A DNA stretch of 64,000 nt, taken from positions 62,001-126,000 of the forward strand of contig CAJQUW010011593.1 in NCBI GenBank assembly GCA_907163375.1, read 5' to 3'. Each line of letters opens with the position of its first letter. Positions within the stretch are counted from its first letter, which is position 1. The DNA is from Prostheceraeus crozeri (lineage: Eukaryota; Platyhelminthes; Polycladida; Euryleptidae). A program made the translations under genes and the position numbers. Under the pieces are notes generated by a model. It searched no databases. It was not told the DNA's origin and saw nothing but the letters and a program-made list of their open reading frames with translations. Below are positions 24,495 through 37,452 of this stretch, piece after piece.

Positions 24495-25655
24495 AAAAAA
24501 TACGATGGGTTCGTGGTGATTTACATAAATATGACAGAAATTACATGCACGTTAAGTCATCCCGGTCAGACAAGTTGCTGTCGGGGTGAAGACAGATCAC
24601 TGATGGCGTCCATTTGTGTCAAAAACTGTTCACTGAAGCATTATTCTAGATTCTTTCTTGTCACTTATGTAAGGTTCGCACCTTACAAAGTACCTGGCCG
24701 ATATTTATGACAACAGATATGCGAGCATATCCTTAAGTTTCCGTCCGCGAAGATGTCAATATTAGAACCTTTCCGAACTTCAAGACATGTTTATCTCATC
24801 GCGCTTTCTATTTAGCCGTTGTAGGACAGCGCAGGTAAACAAATAGCTGAGAGCACCCTCGATGGATGCACTTGATATGAATAATGGTCTCTTGATGCAG
24901 GAAATATTGTCTATATCACTGCAAACCAAGTAGAAATCCCAGTACTCTGTTCCTAAGTGAGTTGCACATATAGGTAGACAATGACAATTTGATCTGTCAA
25001 TGTTGACTGCTACAATAGCAATGAATTCATCTTGATAGATAGAGAAAACATTGTTTTAAGTTAATGAAACCCTGATATTAGCCTTCGAACTAGCCAGATA
25101 GAACTATTGACTGACATACGAGTTGGACACCTGCCAGATTTATTCATTTCAGATGACCAATTAAAACAAGATGCCATGGCAACTTATTAGGATTCAATTC
25201 GGCAAAAACTAAACATTATTTTGATCGCATATCGCCAACTTCTTTTCCCTCCGTGCCGTTTAGTCTGATCTTCAGCTTCGGATGTGGCACGTTATGAACA
25301 TGATGACACAATTCCCTACCATTCTACTACAAGATGAGGCCATGTCATGTCACAGCTGTAATGAAGCCTCATTATGCAGTTTTGCAAATTGGAAGCAAAA
25401 ACGAAATGAGCATGGCTACAAACTGATGATTCGGAATTCATCATATAAATCACAGAAATCCGACACTCGATGATAATAAAGAGCTAGAACGGGCATGGAT
25501 ATTGAAAGCAGTAGAACGTCGTAGACATGCGTGATATTGAACAGTGCGCAAAAGAAGATCGAATAATCTCATGAAAGCCAATCCATGCCAGAGACATTGG
25601 ATTGTTTAACAAACTAGGGACATAGTTGACCAAGCGGCGAGAGAGGTTAGCCATT
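24495..25655. other. Gene-free stretch
   Basis: I see nothing recognisable apart from short ORFs without motifs. Confidence 0.35.
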
Positions 25656-25657
25656 TT

Positions 25658-25823
25658 CGAAAGAGTTCAAGACAAAACAAAAGTATCAGGACTCTCTCGG
25701 TAAAACATTCATTGGTCTTTATCACTTTAAATTAAGATCAGCGCCTTCTATCGGTCGATGTAAAGACCAATAAACGTTTTACCGAGAGAGTCCTGATACT
25801 TTTCTTATGTCTTGAGCTCTTTG
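25658..25823. mobile_element. MITE with about 60-bp terminal inverted repeats
   Basis: The left arm AAAGAGTTCAAGACAAAACAAAAGTATCAGGACTCTCTCGGTAAAACATTCATTGGTCTTTA matches the reverse complement of the right arm with only a few changes. The spacer is about 45 bases. It is non-coding and fairly young, judging by arm similarity. Confidence 0.7.
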
Positions 25824-25829
25824 GAACTA

Positions 25830-28800
25830 GGGGCATATTTGATTGCATTGAGATAGTTAAGCGTCGCTGAATACAAGTCAAATAGAGATTTTTGAATTTA
25901 GATGCAATTTATAGATAGTCTGCTGCTTTCTCAGCTTTATGTTTGACAGGAAAAAATGCAGCAGCTAGACACCCACCGAAACAAGCACATTATAAATTTT
26001 GTGAGGCAGGATGATATGTTCATATCATATTTTGGATCCATTATTTGTTGCATGAAAACGAATAGATGAACGCAGTAACTGTGACTAAATGATTTACTTT
26101 GTCAATGCTCTTTTTAAGAAGTTAACAGAAATTTTCGACTTTCACAAAGTATTTTTAAATTAAAGTCAAATTTTGATGCTCTGATAAATTTCATGAAGTT
26201 TGAATGAGGTGCCAATTATACGTAGAGGATGAAATTCTCAAGAGCTAGAGTCACAGCAATTGGAGCAATATCAAAAATGTTCAGGGAGGCCTCCAGGAGA
26301 ACTCAGGAAAAATAGGGTTAGACAGCATTTGGCAAAATTGCGTTGAAAGGTGGTCATAAGAGATAATTGTACCCTGGTATGCATATTTGGATTTTAATTA
26401 TTCATGCCCAAAATCGGCGGAAACCAAATACTCTGCAAGGACAGCTGCTAATGCACATGAATACAGCATATAAGACCGGAAGACAATATCTCAACCGTGA
26501 ATTTGCTTGGTTAGGAAAAATAGTTGAAGAAAAAGCATCACAGCTGTACCAATACATGTTCATCACAAGATCCGATTATATGTTTTAATAAAGTTATCAG
26601 GTATAAATGACTTTAAGATAATTCCTTGTGAAAAAAATTATACATTTAGTTTTCAATTTTATACATGTAACTTATCCAGAACACTGAGACCATCAGGAGA
26701 TTTTTCCAATATCTCTTCGTGTCATTACTGAGCATCATGAGTGACTTCGAAAGCGTTCAAAGGAATAACAGAATAAATCAGCATGTACTTAGTCTTCTTC
26801 ATCTCGCTTTGTTGACATTGCACATTACTGTATGCTAATGCTATAATTCAATACGAGTAGTGAGTGGTCTGTCAGATAAATATAGGACAGCTCAAAGGCA
26901 CTGTTTGCATGCATTACCACCGCTGTTAGAAGTGTGCAGTGGTCCCAAAAACTAGCCGAACCTCGACCTGAAAAATTCGGACATGAACCTGAACCAACTT
27001 GACCCAACTGTTGCCTGCCAACCCGACCTTTCCCCAGAAGCAGCGCTCAGTACTCGTCGCCTATCGATTTTTATAATCGAATTGACATCTATCACCAAGG
27101 AGAGAGCTGCGCTTGCTGTTTGCGTTTTTGGGAACTTTGTCCATTAGATTAAAATGTGTCTTTAGCCGAGCTATCTTCGAAAGTTCAAAGTCAATCTCGA
27201 TCAGAGTGTAGGTCAAATACGCTTGTTTTGAGAATTGAGATCCAGAAAAAAAATTTAACATACTCAAAATATGACGATTTTTTCACATAACCCGAACCCC
27301 ATTATTTTTTTCTCAACCCGATCCCATTTCGGGTCCCGAATGTGCACCTGCACTTGCTATTGTCTGCAATTGTTTGTTGAAACTTTATTGCTGCATGAAA
27401 TTGCGCAGCTGATCAGGAAGGTGGATGGAACTTACTGTGTGACCTTTTGTACCGGAAATGCCCTTTTACAACAGGTAACCGGCTCTTTCAAGTTGACTTT
27501 GAAATAGACACATAAAGCCATCGCGTGACAATTTAAGGTCCCTTTCTCCCCGATAATTGTCCATGCATAATCATTACAAGAAGACAGCTTGGGATGCAAA
27601 TTCTATGTATTATACTTGGCCCATAATACTGCATATATGTTCACTATCATGACTGCTCCTGTCTCCAGAGCGAGGTGACGGATTCAGTTTCTATGAGTGA
27701 AGACTTCAAGGGAGATGAAAGAGCCGAATCTAGCCCCTTCGACTTCACTATTTTCATCAACCTCTGTTGGTGCGTTGTAGGAGAAGGACAGTGTGATATT
27801 ACAACCCATTGCCTTCAACACTTATCCGATCATTTCCTCTTACCGCTTCTCCCGTTTTTCCTATAAAGTCAACTTTTCATCAAGCACAATGTAAATATAC
27901 TGTATATAGAATAGTTAAATATTGAGTTATATCTTCAGTTGAAAAATGGGAGCAGACATTCTACAGCTTCCATTTCAACCAATATCAGGAATCATCAGCA
28001 GGTCTAGTTCACATCTCTCAGCACCGACACAACTCCCTATTTAAGTTTGCAGCCATGCCGGAGAAAATTTGAGATGCGGCATTGGCATATAAATGCGTGC
28101 GCAATAATTCTCTTGTTTTGCGACTAAATGCACTTCCAAAAAACGCCAACAAAATGTGAGATAAAGAGACTCGCTTAAGACAACAGTGATTGCAGAACAT
28201 GTAAAAGCAATTAGCCTATCATACAAATGTTAGTGCTCCAACTTCCTCAGTGCATGGATTTAAGGATTCTATTACAAGCAGTTTTTGTAGAAACACCGTG
28301 AAGTCATTGTAAGATATTGGTTTCTGTTGCAGATACCAGAAGTTGATTTGCTTTTCTCACTTTTCTAAACTGCATATTTTCCAACCATGGTTGCGCTCAT
28401 TCATAGTTCGAAGCACATTCATAGTTCCTTTCATTATCTGGCGAATGGCCGCAGAAGATCGTTCAGTGAAATCTTTAATATAGCAATATAGCATTACTTA
28501 CAACTAAATGAACACTTTTGAATATGTCTTATCGTATTCTTGATTCAAAAGGGGAAGTAAGCGAGATATTCTTGCAACTAAATGGCAACCCGACATTGTT
28601 CATTCTTTGGATGAAAAATTCTATAGTGGACTATTCAATGAGACAACGAGTATTATGTTACCTGAATTCATCTCATTACTAATGGATCATAGGTGACGTA
28701 TGCATCTAAAATATACATGATTTCAATCGGTTGCATACTATATATCTAGCTGACGGCACAATACATAAAACTCTGAGCACCGGTCAAAGTTGTTTTTCCA

Positions 28801-28980
28801 TCAATTTCGGTGCAATTACTCCATTCTGCGTTTAGCACTCTTCAAGAATTGGTTTCAAATTCGGATTACAATTGGATTTCAAACTGGTTTCAAATTGGCT
28901 TCAAATTTATTTATTTACATGTATAAGTAAGTTTGATGTCGGTCTATGATCTCAGTTAATATCGGATATGATCTATCAAG
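25830..28980. other. Mostly anonymous stretch with CCCGAACC-rich repeat
   Basis: At about 26937-27350, CCGAACC, AACCCGACC and TTCGGGTCCCGAA words cluster. The block starts CAGTGGTCCC and ends CCTG after GTGCAC, which hints at a diverged hAT-like repeat, but the flanks show no duplication. The rest has only short unsupported ORFs. Confidence 0.3.
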
Positions 28981-29127
28981 ATACATGATGAAGAATTTTG
29001 CAACTTCCGATTCTACGCCACAAGCGCTGATTCCGCAATCAGTATGATATCCTCTTCCCATTGACAGATTGCCTGATTATAGAACGACTCTGAACATAAA
29101 AGGAAGTAAATGAAACAGAGTACTTAC

Positions 29128-29482
29128 TGAGGCACAGAGGACCGTAACGATTTGTGCAGCACGATCTCGCTCCCCCGTGTTCACAAGTCAAGTAACACTG
29201 GGTCTTCGTCTTTGGATACTTACAAATAATCATCTTTGCGTATGAAGTTGATCCATAACCTGCTCTGCACATGCGATTATAAGAATACATTTTTCCTCGA
29301 ATAGTTGAACTCTGGCACAGATAGCATCTGCTGCTGATAGGGGCTGCTTTGTAGCATGACGCCGACTTTGAAATATTTGATAAAACTTGTTTATACTCAG
29401 TGATACTGAAAGCTGGAGTACGAACTGCAGAAATGGACCAGGCAGCGGTAAGGAAGACTAAAAGGAGTTGCAAATACGCCAT
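29128..29482 (-). CDS. Secreted ten-cysteine protein, first coding exon (copy 2)
   Basis: The Met at 29482 starts a signal peptide (MAYLQLLLVFLTAAWSISA). The mature domain has ten cysteines with the same spacing as the exon at 3339-3681: C-x9-C-x2-C-x15-C-x14-C-x8-C-x3-C-x7-CC-x7-C. It shares NRYGPLCL, CR(A/R)xYG and SNIS. The exon ends at 29128 at CCTCA|GTAAGTACT, the same phase 1 donor as copy 1; the open frame beyond it is probably intron. The sequence just before the Met reads TTTAGTCAG, which could be an acceptor of an upstream non-coding exon. The product is extracellular and disulfide-rich, and its function is unknown. The two copies lie 25 kb apart in the same orientation, so the locus probably expanded by duplication. 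Confidence 0.78.
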
Positions 29483-29499
29483 CTGACTAAATCTATAGG

Positions 29500-30140
29500 A
29501 AATTTTGACACCATGTGAACCACAGATTCTCTGATTTAGTTTACATGCACCATTCAGTTACTTGAAGTCCAGCGGAAACACCTGTTCCTATGACAGATAG
29601 ATAATACGATGAAGAGCTTCTGTCCAGTCTCTGAGAGTTGACCCTATACGTCAATGTCTAAAGTATTTACATGTAATGTGTGATGATGGTGGAATCTGTC
29701 AAGATTCATGCAATCTCTTCACTGACTTTAATTACCTTATTGTTTCTGATGAATTTCCTGTGAGCATCTCATCAGACAGACTTATCAGCACTTCGGTAAT
29801 CGGGAAACTTTCGAGTTTGATTACTTCAATAAATATTCGACTGCAGTGATGAAATGAGAGGAATTTTACGCTGAAATTTCTGACGGTGTAAATTAAGCTA
29901 TGAATCATACATTGTGGGTTTCATATAATTCAACAGTTTTATGGAAAAATTAATTAGTTTACTGAGATACTAGTATGATATAAAAAGTAAGCATGCATGT
30001 ATATCAAGGATGGAGAACCTATATAGTCTAATATATTCTAAACCTATATAGAATTCATCTCTCAAAAAAATACAATGCGATGAAATTTGAATGCAGTGTG
30101 CAACTACATACACGCACATACATGCATGTACATTTACATA
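29500..30140. other. Upstream region of the secreted-protein exon
   Basis: No further exon, TATA box or repeat could be supported. Confidence 0.3.
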
Positions 30141-30179
30141 TGCAGCAAAAATAACTTTCAGCAGCATTGAAAAGGCTCA

Positions 30180-30265
30180 TTGATGCATTCACTCGGGCAA
30201 AGCGACTTATCTTAGCTGCCTTTGAAAGGGTCCGGACCAGAAACGTCGGCTGTGTGCATATGTAC
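30180..30265 (+). repeat. Possible Penelope-like terminal hairpin
   Basis: CCTTTGAAAGGGTCCGGACCAGAAACGTCGGCTG contains the perfect palindrome GGTCCGGACC followed by GAAACGTCGG. Such hairpin-plus-GAAACG tails are common at Penelope-like element ends. No reverse transcriptase adjoins it. Confidence 0.35.
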
Positions 30266-30649
30266 ATATAATTTTTATTTAACTATTTTTCTTGCTGGCA
30301 TTAAAATTGCTCGAGAAAGAAAACGGATATTTCTATTGATTCATATTCATATTGTGACAATCACAACTGCGAAACTGTTGTTCACAACCAAACCATTGGC
30401 TTCGTATCGAGAATACTTTCGGCCTTGAAGTGTGCGGCTTATGGACCATCGGAATCACTACGAAGAAAAGGATGACCTGGGTGAGTCCTCACTCCTCAGT
30501 TTCGTTGACGGCAATTTGATCCACAAGCAGGTCAGATATCAACTCTGACTGTGCAAAAAGAACTTGATAGCATAAAAGCAAAGCATGACCAGATTAACGG
30601 ACACATACAATCAACTCATTCTCTCAAAAACCATGAAATATAGATAATG

Positions 30650-30960
30650 CTAAAATTAAGAACAAATAGCCACAAGTTAAATTGCGAGATTGGAAGATAC
30701 AGTAATAGACGCACATACGACATACGAAGAATGCGATTTTCCTTTTTGCGTCACAAAAAAATGATGATATTTTTCACGTACTTGTCGAATGTCTTAAATT
30801 TTCTGATATACGTGAGAGTTTATACCAGAGTTTACGAAAATTTATAGGACACGATTTAACCAATTATTTGATACTAATATAAGTCCATTAGAAAAAGATC
30901 GATTCCACCGGTTTGTCAAAAACACGAACAATGACAGAGAAATATTGAAATGCTAAAACA
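30650..30960 (+). pseudogene. LINE C-terminal fragment
   Basis: LRTNSHKLNCEIGRYSN matches the RTxSHxLxIExGRYxN block found after the reverse transcriptase in many invertebrate LINEs. After a frame change near 30755 comes DDIFHVLVECLKFSDIRESLY, the EDExHFLxxCxxYxxIR block, followed by a few residues more. It is a decayed 3' piece with at least two frame changes. The RT is absent. Confidence 0.6.
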
Positions 30961-31440
30961 AGTACAGGATGATAATAATTTAGGGCATTAATCAGTAGGA
31001 CTCAATGGTTGAAGAGCTACCCTCTTGCTATTAGGTCATTCAGCTTCAATCAATTGTTCAATAGCTACGTAATTGTTCAATGATAGCAACGTGATGTCTA
31101 TGCATTAAGAAAACGCCTGAGCTCAATAGCTTTGTCTATCAATGCTTTCCACACTGCGACAAACATAGATATCTGCATGTGTTCAAATACAGGTTTTCCT
31201 ACTCGACAACGGCAACTGCCGAATCAAGAGCGGCACTTTAATTTCTAAAACGTTAAAAGATAAAATATTACGTCATTTCACAATTGAGAGCGACAACAAT
31301 AAATAAATTGCAGCAAAATAGTTCAATTGTGTCTCTATCAGATTAGTGAGCGGTATTTCACGTGAAGAATAAATGATATCTATTCGGTTTGATCCAAAGC
31401 CCTATATAGATGTCTTCACATCTGCTAAATTAACTTATCA
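30961..31440. other. Gene-free stretch before the transposase
   Basis: No inverted repeat matching the far side of the transposase could be found by eye. Confidence 0.35.
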
Positions 31441-31442
31441 AT

Positions 31443-32480
31443 ATGGAGCGCCAGCGAATACCTTCTGATGTTAAACGCAGAATCATTATGGCTCACGAAG
31501 ACGGAGATGATTATATTGAAGCCGCTCGAGTTCTCGGTGTAAAATGGGGTACTGCGTATTCAATAGTACATCGTTATATACTTGAAGGAGTCATTGAGAG
31601 TCCCAGAGGAGGAAGACGACACCAAAAGATGGAAGAAGATATGACAAATACTGTGGTAGAGATTGTTGAATCCCAACCGGAATTCACGTTGGCCCAAATG
31701 AAAGCTGATCTACAAGCGCGGAAGCCGGACAAGCCATCTGTCTCAATTCAAACTATCAGCACATGTCTGAGAAATCGTCTTATCATCTTAAAGAAAATGG
31801 AGACTGTTCAAGTCAACCGCAATAGTCATGACGTCAAAGTGGAAAGGGCCGAGTATGCGAACTGTTATCTGCACACGATCAACGCAAACCATCTGCCAAC
31901 ATTTATTTTTGTGCACGAATCCAGCTTTAATTTATGGATCAGTCGCACACGAGGTCGTGCCAGACGGAGAGAGCGAGCTGTCAGGATTGTTCATGGACAG
32001 CGCGGGCGGAATTTTACTCTCATCTTGGCGGTCTCTAATGAAAGTGTCGTCCATCATGAATTCTACGAAGGTGGAACCTCCTGTGAGAGATTTAACTACT
32101 GGCTGGAAGAAGCGTCCGTTGCGGCTGGGGCTGGACCTCGTGTATTCGTCATGGATAATGCTCCGTGCCACAATAGAGCCCGTGAAGTCAGTTTGCGAGA
32201 GGGACACTGTATTAGGTACTTACCGCCCTACTCTCCATTTCTCAATATCGCAGAGAACGCGTTTTCCATGTGGAAAGCGGCTTTCAAGAGAGAAGTAGCT
32301 GAGATTCGTGAGCAGTTACACAACTACACTGGACAATAGCGGAATTTGACCTTACTGCAACTCGCCTCCCAAAACATGAGTGCCATCACTGCAAATAAGA
32401 TGGGAAGGTCTTCCAGACGCATGGGCAGATTGATGCCTAGACTAATTAATCGCGAGGATGTCTTACAAAACCATCAATGA
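31443..32480 (+). pseudogene. DDE_3 (IS630/Tc1-like) transposase, inactivated
   Basis: The N-terminus (about residues 8-60) is a helix-turn-helix region, followed by a second HTH-like part (to about 110). The catalytic DDE_3 core follows. The first motif reads FVHESSFNLW, so His158 stands where the catalytic Asp belongs. The second is VMDNAPCHN (Asp238), and the third is YSPFLNIAENAFSMWK (Glu271), with 32 residues between Asp and Glu. The frame stops at TAG (32337-32339), but in-frame coding continues as RNLTLLQLASQNMSAITANK to a TGA at 32478-32480. That text matches the usual tail of this group, so the TAG looks like a CAG-to-TAG change. It cannot be active without the first Asp. No host gene is fused to it. 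Confidence 0.8.
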
Positions 32481-32489
32481 ATATTACGG

Positions 32490-32665
32490 TACTTGTCAAA
32501 ACTTTTTCGTATTGACTTACCTTTTCGTAAAAAAAGTTTTTAATGACTTACTGTATTACCTTTATGAATTAAAATAATTATCAAACTTTTCCTTTTGACA
32601 TATTTTACTTTTTCGAATTAAAAAAATTATCAAAACTTTTTGTATTGACTTACCTGTTAGATAAA
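32490..32665 (+). repeat. Diverged tandem repeat of about 45 bp
   Basis: Three to four imperfect copies of a unit like TTATCAAAACTTTTTGTATTGACTTACCTTTTCGAATTAAAAAA follow the transposase directly. They could be the 3' non-coding part of that transposon. Confidence 0.5.
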
Positions 32666-32669
32666 ATAT

Positions 32670-35600
32670 AATTGAATATGAAAAGCCGTTTATGATTTCA
32701 GGTTGCCTCTCATTAAACTTATAAATCCATTAATAAACTCACTTATTATCACTACCGATTAAAAACAGTATCATTCAATTGAAAACGCTGCTAATTAACA
32801 GAAATACCGTTGTTGCATCTTAAAACATATTATTTAATCTGATAGTCGCATTGTCGAACTGGAAAACCTGTACTGTGTCCATGTGTTTCAAGACACTTGC
32901 TAGTTTACTATGCTTAATAGTCAAAGCGAAGCAATGCTCTAATGTTCGTTTTGATTACTTACTAAAGACATAGATATCTGAAACGCAACTGAAAAGTGAA
33001 GTAATCATGTAAAAGGGAGGCACGATGTAGCTATCGAAAATGACACTGATGTCTAACAATGAATGATGAACATTGATCAAAAACCTCGGTGCAGCAATGC
33101 AAGACAACTAAAAATTCAGTCTTTGTGCTAAATCAAAGCGTATCAGATGCAAGGGCCGGATCACGTACAATTTTACTACTCATAATCTCATAATTTTCAC
33201 AATTACATCACAGGTGAGTTAAAAGAATATGCTTCTTATTATTTGCAAGTATAAGTGCATATTCAGATATCGTGCCATGTATATTTTAAAGAAGTAGGCA
33301 TCATTTTCCCGATAATTGAGTGTGTAAATAAATGTCCTCAGCCCTTGCGATCAGACACATTAAAGATGCGTTGTTGTTGTGCGTCATGTGACTCAAAACA
33401 CGATACTAAACTTTGCGATGAGCCCGAAACACGATACTCCGTTATGAAAATTTCAATGGGGATTAGTAAATTATTGAAACATGTTGCAAAGAGTACGTCT
33501 TCACTCCTGAACAACAGCTACAACTTGCAGATCATGCAATCACACTGAAGTATTCTATGAAATAATGTGATCTGAACTGCGTTCTCTAAAGGATATGAAT
33601 TTGCACTATGGAAATTCCTGATCAGTATTGAAAAGCTTATAAAAGGACCGGGAACGATTACCACGTTTTCGTGAAACGAAACTTCCATATTTCACTGAAA
33701 CAACCGTAATGAATCAGTATCTGCCGTTGTTGTTTTAGTTTCGACATTTTCCACAAATATCGTGACTGCGTAAGAAATGTGGCCACATGGCTTGAAGCAA
33801 TGCCTCAGCCATGTCATTCAAGAAATGCCAACAATAGGAAGAAGAAAATTACGAAGTCAGTTTCCTTTTCAATGTGTCTCTTCAGGAAGACTATATTATG
33901 CAACATATGTACTCGTATATTTACTACTAAAGCAGCGAAGAGCATCGAACTGAATCCACGAGCGATCCCAAAAAAGGAAATGTCGGTACCAAAGAAGCTA
34001 CGTGTATGCGTGAAGGAAGCAACTCGTGATGTGGCAGAAAATGTGACTATGAATATGCACATTTTGCGTTAGGCCTATTCATATCCACCCAACTAGGACT
34101 GTATTAAGTGCCGTGAATGTAGTCGATGCGCTTTCATTGAAGCAACCATAGACTTCAACATGACGTTGTCGATTACCATCGCTGAGACTTCTGTTGCTGT
34201 GATCTGGAAACAGATGCTAGATCAATGGCTTCTAAGGTGGGTGTAATTATCTGTCGCCATTTCAGAGTGATTTATATTTTATCTTTTGGTATTTTCACTA
34301 TGAATATTTTTAATCGATGTCAATCCAATAATTCCTGCTTGATTTGGGTTTTGCGCGTATCTAGTTGTAAATTCGAGTGAAAATAATGCATAATTGTAGA
34401 AACTACAAGTGTTTTTGCTTAACGTGGCGTGATTACCCGACTTGATCTTACACTGCAAATGAGAAAGGCCTTTATGGGGTCTTCATGTAAGAAAGGCCTA
34501 TAAATGGGGTTTAAACTGCAGCATGTATGGTGAACCTCTAAGGTGTAAAGGTCCATTCATACTGGATGCGGCGCGTCCAACAAAAATGCCTGCACTTGTA
34601 AGAGCGGAAATCTACAACTTTTACAAGATCAGGGCCTACAAATTGACAACTTTCGGAAATCAACAACCGGTGTCGATTTCCGATAACTAGAGATCAAGTT
34701 TTCTGCGTCGTCATCAGCTTTTTTCCAAAGGTCTACATATCAATCACGAGATAGATGTTTTTGCAAGGGAATTGTTTACTTTCATGCAAAAATATTGTAG
34801 AATAAAGCAGCAAAGTACAGTTGACTTTTGTACAGTAAATCGACAACCGTACAAATTTTTGTATTGTTTGACTACGGCATTTAGAATTAAGGTCAGTAAA
34901 ACAAAATCCCGAATTATTTGATATTTCGCAATAATGTGAAACTCACGCGTTTATCGTTATTAATTGTGCATAGTCTAATAGAGCACATAACTACCCGTGG
35001 TTTCTGAAATGCCATCAATGAAATGAGTGTTACAAACCGTTGTGGTGATGATATGATATTGGAATGTTCGTGTGAGAGACATACTTCAGCGTTATCATAA
35101 GTAGTAAAATGCTTTTAGTATACACCAGGTAGAAAGTTGATTACAGATATTGTCATTATTTGTATTCTACTATCATCAGTACTTTGGCATGTCATGAACA
35201 TGATAACAGGTTTACACATGCAGGCGTTAAGAGATAGGCCAATACATCCGCTGAAATAGCTACCACATGATTATATGTGGAGCACGAAATTACGGTAAAT
35301 TGAATTAAACTCAACATGTTTGTTGTCAGCAAGATACTATTACCATTTGTGAGAAACTATAGACTTTACGAAATTCTCTGAACATCTTGACTTCTGATCA
35401 AACTCATGAGGCAATCTTAAGTAGAGTCATTCCGTTTTTATCAGATTTTTGTTTATTGTATTGAGCATGCTAGTTCCTTCCCTGTGGTAAGGGAGTGAGA
35501 GGCTACATTTACCGTCAATGCTTGGACTCCATTGTTTTTAAAAAGAGCATGAAATGATGCTTTTGTACGATTGTATTCGATATTTTGAAAGCAAAGTTTG

Positions 35601-36380
35601 TTTCCTTGTTAAAACCGTGCGAGTATGGAAACTACTATCTGTGAATATTATCAAACTCCACTGATTGGCTGATATCGCAGAACATCAAACTCTACATTTT
35701 ACAACAATCTGCACTTTTCAACGCAATTGCTGTTTTCGTGTATTGAATTAAGGTTCTAGAATATCAGTTATTCATGATTATTATGATTCCCGCGAAATTT
35801 TTTGTCTGAATAAAGAAATTCAGGCTTTCATGTCAATCCGTTTAAAATGTGCGAAATAATCGTGTGAGGTTATTCGCAAGCTGTAACATGATTGGTTTAT
35901 ATCACAACATCACATTTGTAGATATTATTTCTCAACAGTTGTAGGTAGACCTACTGTATGTACATGTAATTCAAGTTTTGTGGATAAATTTCGTAGGTAT
36001 GATCACTGTGAATAGAGCGGATGTATTTTATAAGTTGAGTGCCGACATGTTTCTTTCTTGTCATCTATGGTTATAGGAATCTAGTTTTCATAATTTTCAG
36101 TCAAGTGCATTAAGACCACAACTGCGTTGAAGAATGTATAACCATAATTTTGGTAATTTGTGATATTAACCAATCATATTACTGTGTATGTGTTAAGTAT
36201 ATTGGCCTATATTACTGACTTTTGCCGCTGCTTGCGCATTATTTTTCCGCTTGGGAATAAACCTGGCACAATATTTACACAAGATGATCAAGTTAAAATT
36301 GATTAGACCCATAGTGCACGTCGGATAGAGCGCCACCTGGTGCATGCGTCAAGTGTATTTTTTCATGCAAATTTCAATCA
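32670..36380. other. Long anonymous stretch
   Basis: Overlapping ORFs at 33255-33548 and 33779-34072 have no motif. GAAAGGCCTNTATGGGGT is tandemly repeated at about 34462 and 34491. A GC-rich word at about 34546-34580 recurs near 50.05 kb in the other orientation. No gene is supported. Confidence 0.35.
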
Positions 36381-36383
36381 TGA

Positions 36384-36900
36384 TTAGGCAAAGCGAACTG
36401 TTCCAAGCACAGTGCTAGGGCTTCCAAATAACAGACTCGACATCTTTTGGAAGATAATGGATTTCCTACACGTGTGGTAATTTTTGATGGATAGTGATCT
36501 AGCTGAGGATTTGCTGGCACCGCTGTTAAACGAGGACGACCTCCATGTACACTGTCTTGTACACCACCTTGAGATATCCAATAACCGACAGTTTTCGATG
36601 GTGTAGCCGAGGTATGTCACATTTCCACCTGGATGCCGGTAAACTATGCAAGAATTTCTATGAATTATATGAATCAGATGCAATCCGTAATACCATGTGC
36701 AGTTCCTGTTAAAGTTGTAGTGATGCATAGAGGCATCCAACAAGTCGACAACTCCCATATTGGTATTGTAACGAAGGACGAGACTTCGGTTTAAAACTCC
36801 AACACGACTTTATGGTCGGTTTCTTGTTCAGAGCCATGGCAAACAGAAATGCAGCATTTTGTAAAGTCTGTTTCCGTAATGCATCTTTATCCATGATCGA
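36384..36900 (-). pseudogene. piggyBac-like transposase, C-terminal remnant
   Basis: YNTNMGVVDLLDASMHHY followed by WYYGLHLIHIIHRNSCIVYR is the MGGVDLLD...YR block of the piggyBac (DDE_Tnp_1_7) core. Upstream residues (LNKKPTIKSCWSF) lie in another frame. At least two frame breaks are present. The N-terminal part of the same gene lies at 40815-41162, on the far side of the Penelope-like element. Confidence 0.7.
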
Positions 36901-36938
36901 ACCTTCACCCTCATCGTACGCCTGTCAAACACGCCTGC

Positions 36939-37124
36939 CAATTTTTTTCTCACTTATATTTACACAGTACTTTTTTTCATTACCTACCATTTGAATATTT
37001 TCAACATTTACATTTGTGTTTTATTTTTTATTTTTCACATTGGTTTTACTTACTGAATAGTTTGATTTGTGATTTAATTCATTATTAACTGTGTTTCGCC
37101 TAAGGTTAGCCCTTGCTAATTTGA
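36939..37124 (+). repeat. 5' pseudo-LTR of the Naiad element
   Basis: It runs from CAATTTTTTTCTCACTTATA to GTTAGCCCTTGCTAATTTGA. It is repeated at 40634-40813. Confidence 0.85.
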
Positions 37125-37452
37125 TTACTTTCATAGCAAGTCATAAGTTGAAGGTGGACTAGTTCCCCGCCTTTTGACCGCTGCTAGCTGGATTTAGTCC
37201 TTTTGTGCTTTACCTTACGCCAGCATACTATTTTGTGCCACTTTTCTATTACATTACCATGCACGTCAGAATTATAGGTCTTGTCACGTTTTGATTTTTA
37301 TTTAATATACCCACTGTTAAAGTAGCAGTGTTTGCAATATTTTCTAAGTCTTATCATACATGTAGTTTAGCCTGTTATTTTTTTTTTTACGCATTCCGTA
37401 TTCAGAGTCAAATTCTGACTTTTCTCGGTCACAAAATATAATCATCTTTATT

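Noticed and set aside
26937-27350. hAT element with CAGTGG/CACCTG ends
   Set aside because: Terminal similarity is weak and the flanks show no 8-bp duplication, so it is reported only as a repeat-rich stretch.
31828-32298. 156-codon ORF inside the transposase region
   Set aside because: It is in another frame of the recognised transposase and has no motif.
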